64,000 bases of DNA from Aureisphaera galaxeae. GTDB lineage: Bacteria; Bacteroidota; Bacteroidia; Flavobacteriales; Flavobacteriaceae. The notes beneath the pieces are model-generated. The model did not search any database. It was not told where the DNA came from and saw only the letters and a program-made list of their open reading frames with translations. Shown one piece after another: positions 60,401 through 64,000 of this stretch. The translations under genes were made by a program, and so were the position numbers. Position 1 is the stretch's first letter. Every line of letters starts with the position of its first letter. The stretch spans positions 365,064 to 429,063 of the forward strand of contig NZ_JAQQTF010000006.1 in assembly GCF_028561275.1 (NCBI RefSeq), in the 5' to 3' direction.

Positions 60401-61215
60401 GCATCTCCCAAATAAACATCTACTTCGGCTGCAGCAGCATCCGCAGAGTTATGGATTACCTGTACTCGAGCCGTAGAGGCTGGTAATTCTACCAAAGGAC
60501 CTCCACTAGCCAAGGCCACCCAAACTCCAAAAGCAGGGCCATCTGAGTTTACGGAAGGATCTAGGAAACCAGATGCCACTGCTACGACTGCCTGACCATC
60601 TAAGGCCAAATCGGCAAGAGGAGCTTCGTAGGCAGCAACGGTAACGGTGCCTGTTTCATCTCTGATTTCTAAAGCATAATTCGCAGTAGGAAGCTCAAGA
60701 TAACCCTGAAAGTCGGCGTAAGCCAAGTTATCGACTATAGTACCAGCACCAGCACCTACTTCTACGATGTCCACCGTAGGAGCATCTGTCGAACCATGGT
60801 GTACCAAAAGATCGGTGTTGGTTCCACTAGTAGCGGCCTCACGGCCCATGTCGTATACTTCTAAATTAAAAGGTGTAGCAGGATCGTAACCCGTTGGGCT
60901 TACGATACCATCAGCTACAATTACATAAGTAGCGCCGTCTGCTAACGTGTAGGTGAAAGTAGCAATGGAGTCGCCCACTCCAGTACTGTCACCAGGAGCA
61001 ATATCAATGTCCACCGGAGTGCCAGCGGGCAGGTCGATATAAGGTGTTGCAGTTCTAAATGCAAAATTATCGATGGCTAAAACACCATCGACATAAACGT
61101 CTACTTCGGCAGCCGCCATGTCTGCCGAATTGTGAATGACCTGAACCCTAGCGTTTTGAGCAAAGGTTAAGGAAACAGTCACCAAAGCGATAAGAGATAG
61201 TAGTAACTTTTTCAT
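57487..61215 (-). CDS. Giant secreted DUF4397-repeat protein with type IX sorting domain
   Basis: This 1242-residue protein has a signal peptide (MKKLLLSLIALVTVSLTFA) and five near-identical units of 227-228 residues, each starting ARVQVIHNSAD. Every unit holds two DUF4397-like beta-sandwiches: one with V-DVY-x-x-G-x-L-x-x-DNFAFRTA, one with VxHHGSTDAPTVD. The last 80 residues form a Por C-terminal sorting domain (LYPNPGTEMINIKGLQG...GIYQLMISQNNKVV). DUF4397 domains are thought to be adhesive or binding modules; function is unproven. The ATG at 61213-61215 is chosen for the signal peptide. Confidence 0.9.
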   Translation of the reverse strand: MKKLLLSLIALVTVSLTFAQNARVQVIHNSADMAAAEVDVYVDGVLAIDNFAFRTATPYIDLPAGTPVDIDIAPGDSTGVGDSIATFTYTLADGATYVIVADGIVSPTGYDPATPFNLEVYDMGREAATSGTNTDLLVHHGSTDAPTVDIVEVGAGAGTIVDNLAYADFQGYLELPTANYALEIRDETGTVTVAAYEAPLADLALDGQAVVAVASGFLDPSVNSDGPAFGVWVALASGGPLVELPASTARVQVIHNSADAAAAEVDVYLGDALAIDNFAFRTATPFLDFPAGVGITISVAPGDSSGVGDAIATFPLTLMRNETYVVVADGIVSPTGYDPAPAFGLEILAGAQETSADPANTDVQIHHGATDAPTVDVYETGIGIGLIANDIDYTEFRNSYLQLPSLNYSIEVRDATGTVTVAAYELPIADLGLAGNAVTAVASGFLDPTQNSDGAPFGLWVALPAGGPLVELPTSTARVQVIHNSADAAAAEVDVYIDGALAVDNFAFRTATPFIDLNAGVTTEIAIAPGDSNDVGDAIAVFPVTLAANETYVVVADGIVSGTGYDPAPPFGLEIYDMGREAATDGANTDLLVHHGSTDAPTVDIVEVGVGAGTIVDDIAYTEFAGYLELPTANYELDVKDETGTVRVASYAAPLADLTLDGQAIVAVASGFLDPTQNSDGAPFGIWVALAAGGDLVPLPVIEKARVQVIHNSADAAAAEVDVYIDGALAIDNFAFRTASPFIDFDAEVEVEIAIAPGDSNDVGDAIAVFPVTLAANETYVVVADGIVSGSGYDPAPAFGLEVYDMGREAATDPANTDVLVHHGSTDAPTVDIVEVGVGAGTVVDDISYTEFQGYLELPTGDYTVEVRDETGTVTVASYEAPLATLGLDGAALVAVASGFLDPSQNSDGAPFGIWVALPAGGDLIELPASTARVQVIHNSADAAAAEVDVYINGGLAVDNFAFRTATPFIDLNAGVGVEIAIAPGNSTDVGDAIATFPLTLTANSTYVVVADGIVSGSGYDPAPPFGLEIYDMGREVATDAANTDVLVHHGSTDAPTVDVVETGVGAGTIVDNLSYTEFAGYLELPTADYVLQIRDESGTVGVAAYGAPLSTLGLDGAAITVVASGFLDPSQNSDGAPFGLWVALAAGGDLIPLPDEVLGVDENALENVVLYPNPGTEMINIKGLQGSYTASIVDMQGRILSTSEVSADNQQIAIDTLSQGIYQLMISQNNKVVGTKRFIKN
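57741..61152 (-). repeat. Five tandem 681-684 bp units within the DUF4397 gene
   Basis: The marker sequence around the ARVQVIHNSAD codons recurs at about 58412, 59093, 59777, 60461 and 61142, with intervals of 681, 684, 684 and 681 bp. Units are close in DNA as well as protein, so recombination between copies could change the repeat number. Confidence 0.88.
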
Positions 61216-61506
61216 AATTGATTTTTGTTTAATTTTTTTGAACATTTATTAAACAATCTAACTTCAAAAATTACTACCCCTAAAATTTATTTTAATATTT
61301 TTTTAACTTTTTGTTTAAGATTTCACCTTCAAAATTGAACATTTCATGGATTTTCATAAACACTTGTTCAACGAAAACCAATATTAACTGTTTCACAAGC
61401 ACTTAGGACTCCCTTCTTGTTTAAGGTTGGGCGATTTTCAATTTTCACATTTTTTTTACAATGCCCCATACAACTATATGTATCTTTAAGCACTAAATTA
61501 AATGAC

Positions 61507-62535
61507 ATGAAGTACGCTTTTCTATTGGGTTTGTCCCTTTTATTTGTTTCCTGTAATACTGCGCAGACCTCTTCCAAAAAGAAGGGTAAGGACCAAACAA
61601 TTACCGATTACGCCAATACAATCACTTCTGAAGATCTTAAAACGCTCCTTTACGAATTTGCAGATGACAAAATGCAAGGTCGGATGACAGGAACCGATGG
61701 ACAGAAAATGGCTGCGGCGTACTTAAAGGACTTTTATGTGGCACAGGGAATTGAAGCCCCTGTTGAAAAGGGAGACTACTATCAAGAAATCCCAGCTGAG
61801 TATTTTGGGAGAATGAGTGAACCCAAACCTTCCGAAAATGTTGTGGCCTTCATTAAGGGATCTGAAAAGCCCGATGAAGTAATTGTACTTTCCGCCCACT
61901 ACGATCACGTAGGGACTCGAGATGGTGAAGTGTACAATGGTGCCGATGACGATGGTAGTGGTACCGTTGGGATGTTGGAGATTGCCGAAGCTTTTCAAAA
62001 GGCAGTGAAAGACGGAAACGGCCCTAAGCGTTCCATTTTGTTCCTGCACGTTACAGGCGAAGAGATTGGCCTTTACGGATCTAGATACTATACCGAGAAC
62101 CCATTATTCCCTTTAGAGAATACGGTGTGTAATCTAAATACAGATATGATTGGTCGTATAGCACCCGATAAAAAGGACAGTCCCAACTATGTTTATCTTA
62201 TTGGAAGCGACAGGTTAAGCCAGGAACTGCATGACGTGTCTGCAGCGGTTGCCAAGGAATACAGTGATTTGGAATTGGATTATAAGTATAACGCAGAAAA
62301 TGATCCTAATCGTTTTTATTTCCGAAGCGACCATTACAATTTCGCCAAAAACAACATCCCTGTTATTTTCTACTTCAACGGGGTTCACGAAGATTATCAC
62401 AAACCGACCGACACGCCCGATAAGATCGAATACGATCTGCTAAGGAAGCGCACCCAGCTCATTTTCTATACAACTTGGGAAGTAGCTAACCGCGAAGGAC
62501 GGATCACCGCAGATAAAGATAAAATACAGGAATAA
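61507..62535 (+). CDS. M28 family metallopeptidase lipoprotein
   Basis: This 342-residue protein has a lipobox (LLFVSCN, Cys16) and an M28 zinc peptidase domain: SAHYDHVG (His ligand, catalytic Asp nearby), NGADDDGSGTVGMLEIAEAF (bridging Asp), TGEEIGLYGSRYY (Glu general base and ligand), NTDMIGRI (Asp) and HEDYHKPTDTPDKI (His). All five ligands are visible. It should act as an aminopeptidase in the envelope. The ATG at 61507 is chosen for the signal. The 291 bases upstream hold no other gene. Confidence 0.9.
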   Translation: MKYAFLLGLSLLFVSCNTAQTSSKKKGKDQTITDYANTITSEDLKTLLYEFADDKMQGRMTGTDGQKMAAAYLKDFYVAQGIEAPVEKGDYYQEIPAEYFGRMSEPKPSENVVAFIKGSEKPDEVIVLSAHYDHVGTRDGEVYNGADDDGSGTVGMLEIAEAFQKAVKDGNGPKRSILFLHVTGEEIGLYGSRYYTENPLFPLENTVCNLNTDMIGRIAPDKKDSPNYVYLIGSDRLSQELHDVSAAVAKEYSDLELDYKYNAENDPNRFYFRSDHYNFAKNNIPVIFYFNGVHEDYHKPTDTPDKIEYDLLRKRTQLIFYTTWEVANREGRITADKDKIQE

Positions 62536-62540
62536 AAAAG

Positions 62541-62568
62541 AAAGCCTCTCAAAATTGAGAGGCTTTTT
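62541..62568 (+). terminator. Terminator of the M28 peptidase gene
   Basis: AAAGCCTCTCAA (62541-62552) and TTGAGAGGCTTT (62555-62566) form a 12-bp perfect stem followed by a T-run. Confidence 0.85.
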
Positions 62569-62631
62569 CCAATCCAAAAATAATTATGAAAAATATACCT
62601 TATCTCTAGGTAACCACAACTCCATTATTCG

Positions 62632-62692
62632 AAAAAAACAGGCCAACCTATTGAGGAGCGATGGGCGGCCTGAAAATCCTTTAGAGGAATTT
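62632..62692 (-). ncRNA. Candidate small RNA (about 60 nt)
   Basis: On the minus strand, a -7 box TATGTTTG (62705-62698) followed by GCACC is the same context seen before tRNA-Ser. About 55 bases later comes a hairpin CAGGCC...GGCCTG (62672-62667 with 62644-62639), then seven T residues. The transcript would have a small hairpin (TCCT-CTAA-AGGA) and a C-rich loop with GCTCCTC. No -33 TTG is at the right spacing. The same hairpin could instead be a downstream terminator for the LamG gene. Confidence 0.4.
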
Positions 62693-62767
62693 TGGTGCAA
62701 ACATACAGCATCCCGAAAATCTAAGGTCGATTCAAAATTGCACTTTAACGAAAACATATTTTCCGCA

Positions 62768-62800
62768 ATGCAATAAGCCCTCCATGAGGGCTTATTGCAT
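62768..62800. other. Perfect 15-bp hairpin 3' of the LamG gene
   Basis: ATGCAATAAGCCCTC (62768-62782) and its exact complement (62786-62800) flank a three-base CAT. It lies 19 bases past the LamG stop on the minus strand. There is no T-run next to it, so it may stabilise the mRNA 3' end rather than terminate. Confidence 0.65.
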
Positions 62801-62818
62801 AGTGAAAAGATAATTGGT

Positions 62819-63784
62819 TTACTTTATCAAGAGCTGCTTGATGTACTTGGCTCCGTACTGTGACTCAAAAGTAATTTGGTACACTCCAGCATTTAGGGTG
62901 CTCACGTCGAAGGTTTGATTGAACTCCGATATCGCCTCTTGCATAACCGTGCTTCCTTTCATATCGGTAATCTTCATTGAAGTTATTTCACCCAAAGAAG
63001 CTTGATCATAGGTAATATTGAACTCCGCCCTAGCTGGGTTAGGAGCTACTTTTATTCTTTTGGACAGTTCGTTCACATCATCAATCCCCAAGGGTATATT
63101 ATTAAAGATATCTTCCACCTCTTGGGCTGTAAGTGCCCGATTGTATACCAGCACTTCGTCCAGTGTTCCTGGAAATCTATTGGTGTCGTTATCCGATTGT
63201 GCACCCACTACAAAGGGATACACGCTAGGAGTAATAGAAGCCCCTGGGTCTAATTGCGCTACCATAACACCGTCGATAAACAATTGGGAAACCGATCCGT
63301 CATAGATGGCAACAACGTGCATCCAAATACCTGTAGGAACCGCGGCAGAATCAATCACATTGGGTCCATTGATATTCCAACGGATTTGCTGACTCGGGTT
63401 CAGTCCCAAATAATAACCTCCCATATCGAATCCACCCCAATTATTAAGAACTCCGGTCCAATCGATCACGGTTTGGTCAATTTTCATCCATACCGCAAGG
63501 GAAACTTGATTCTCACTGTCGAAGTCGAAAACACCGGGATGATTTGCCAAGGTTAAGTAATCATCCAACAACAACAAGGCCTTCATAGGCTCTCCGAATC
63601 TGTTGTCGGCCGGTAATATGGTTCCTGTGCCTACGGCAATAAGATCATAACCATTTGGACTGGTATCTACATAGGTACCATTATCTAATTCATAGCGCCC
63701 CATAAGGCCGTTTTCTGGGATTTGGGCAAATGTGGTGCTAGCACATACTATCGATACTAAAGTTAAGAGTAGTAGTTTTTTCAT
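62819..63784 (-). CDS. Secreted LamG/concanavalin-like domain protein with type IX sorting domain
   Basis: This 321-residue protein has a signal peptide (cleavage near TTFAQ), a LamG-type jelly roll (about 25-225: GLMGRYELDNGTYVDTSPNGYDL, VSLAVWMKID, GIWMHVVAIYDGS, GTLDEVLVYNRALTAQEV) and a C-terminal Por sorting domain (KVAPNPARAEFNITYD...GVYQITFESQYGAKYIKQLLIK). LamG domains often bind glycans. It is a surface or released protein exported by the type IX system. A T-rich leader precedes the ATG. Confidence 0.88.
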   Translation of the reverse strand: MKKLLLLTLVSIVCASTTFAQIPENGLMGRYELDNGTYVDTSPNGYDLIAVGTGTILPADNRFGEPMKALLLLDDYLTLANHPGVFDFDSENQVSLAVWMKIDQTVIDWTGVLNNWGGFDMGGYYLGLNPSQQIRWNINGPNVIDSAAVPTGIWMHVVAIYDGSVSQLFIDGVMVAQLDPGASITPSVYPFVVGAQSDNDTNRFPGTLDEVLVYNRALTAQEVEDIFNNIPLGIDDVNELSKRIKVAPNPARAEFNITYDQASLGEITSMKITDMKGSTVMQEAISEFNQTFDVSTLNAGVYQITFESQYGAKYIKQLLIK

Positions 63785-63920
63785 ATTTAGTTGGTTTATT
63801 ATTGAGACATTGAAGTTAGTGAATTAAATTTATAATTCTCATTGTAAGGTAATTACCAACTTTGAATAGGAAATAAGTGATTGGCTTTACTCCGAAAACA
63901 AGTTTTCACGTTGCGCCAAT

Positions 63921-63953
63921 AAAAAAGCCTCCAACATACGTTGAAGGCTTTTA
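63921..63953 (-). terminator. Terminator of a gene beyond the right edge
   Basis: A 12-13 bp stem with one mismatch (63923-63935 with 63940-63952) is followed on the minus strand by TTTTTT. It likely ends a minus-strand gene that continues past the window. From 63785 to 64000 I see no other feature. Confidence 0.6.
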
Positions 63954-64000
63954 TGGGGTGGAAGACCTGTTACACCTATCTCCGATAGGCGTGATCCGAA

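Noticed and set aside
58400..60486. Plus-strand open frames opposite the DUF4397 gene
   Set aside because: They repeat with the 681-684 bp period of the minus-strand gene and reflect its codon bias; no start signals or signal sequences of their own.
62555..62776. A 73-residue plus-strand open frame
   Set aside because: It begins inside a terminator, spans the candidate small RNA and hairpin, and has no recognisable protein features.
63954..64000. Partial coding sequence at the right edge
   Set aside because: Several minus frames are open over this short length and none gives a recognisable protein end; only the terminator is supported.

Overview
This window looks like the chromosome of a marine-type member of the Flavobacteriaceae (Bacteroidota). 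Evidence: promoters of the Bacteroidota type (TTG about 20 bases upstream of TAnnTTTG) in front of many genes; surface proteins ending in type IX secretion (Por) sorting domains; an ECF sigma/FecR/TonB-receptor triad; families typical of the phylum (DUF4270, DUF4907, DUF5916, DUF4397, head-GIN DUF2807, RibBA with a degenerate RibA half, Dph6-like ATPase); and few strong Shine-Dalgarno sites. Gene density is high, one tRNA (Ser-UGA) is present, and there is no CRISPR array, rRNA or intact insertion sequence. All family names were assigned by reading the protein sequences, not by a search.

Layout. 0-7.5 kb: 5' end of lipoamide dehydrogenase, a CPBP protease, an Lrp regulator divergent from a methionine gamma-lyase-like enzyme, an exported tail-fibre-like protein, an NhaC antiporter and two thiol peroxidases. 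7.5-13.2 kb: ECF sigma factor, FecR anti-sigma and STN-TonB receptor, divergent from a secreted lipoprotein with five Kazal-like domains. A 29-bp element (27/29 identical) lies upstream of both fecR and the Kazal gene, oriented toward each, which suggests one sigma-factor regulon. 13.3-20.8 kb: housekeeping genes dgkA, ftsK, lolA-like, lptG-like, ribBA and a DegT aminotransferase. 21-33 kb: an accessory stretch of unknown membrane/exported proteins, a methyltransferase with an unusual N-terminal domain, two AraC regulators, a SnoaL lipoprotein, a GNAT enzyme, a gene broken by one stop codon, a zinc-ribbon/DUF4272 protein, and a stand-alone GyrB-like protein whose ATPase motifs have been lost. 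33-43 kb: an FG-GAP surface protein, M23 peptidase, nitroreductase, thioesterase, tRNA-Ser, head-GIN protein, VOC protein, WYL regulator, DUF5916 barrel and PP-loop ATPase.

43-49.5 kb is a coherent module: DUF4270 lipoprotein, outer-membrane barrel and a small exported protein on the minus strand, divergent from a Kelch lipoprotein, DUF4907 protein, LytS-type kinase and LytTR regulator. The divergent intergenic region has two pairs of direct repeats, each with exactly 21-bp spacing and each facing one operon, as expected for LytTR binding sites. 49.6-52.9 kb is AT-rich and looks acquired, with an Imm63-like orphan immunity gene and small unknown genes. 53-54.6 kb: a TetR regulator and an exported alpha/beta-hydrolase share an 18-bp operator. 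54.7-57.4 kb: a SulP transporter-carbonic anhydrase operon. 57.5-64 kb: a giant five-repeat DUF4397 surface protein, an M28 peptidase lipoprotein, a possible small RNA and a LamG surface protein.

The best candidates for undescribed biology are the sigma/FecR/TonB-Kazal regulon, the LytSR-DUF4270-Kelch module, and the GyrB-like pseudo-ATPase beside the DUF4272 protein.
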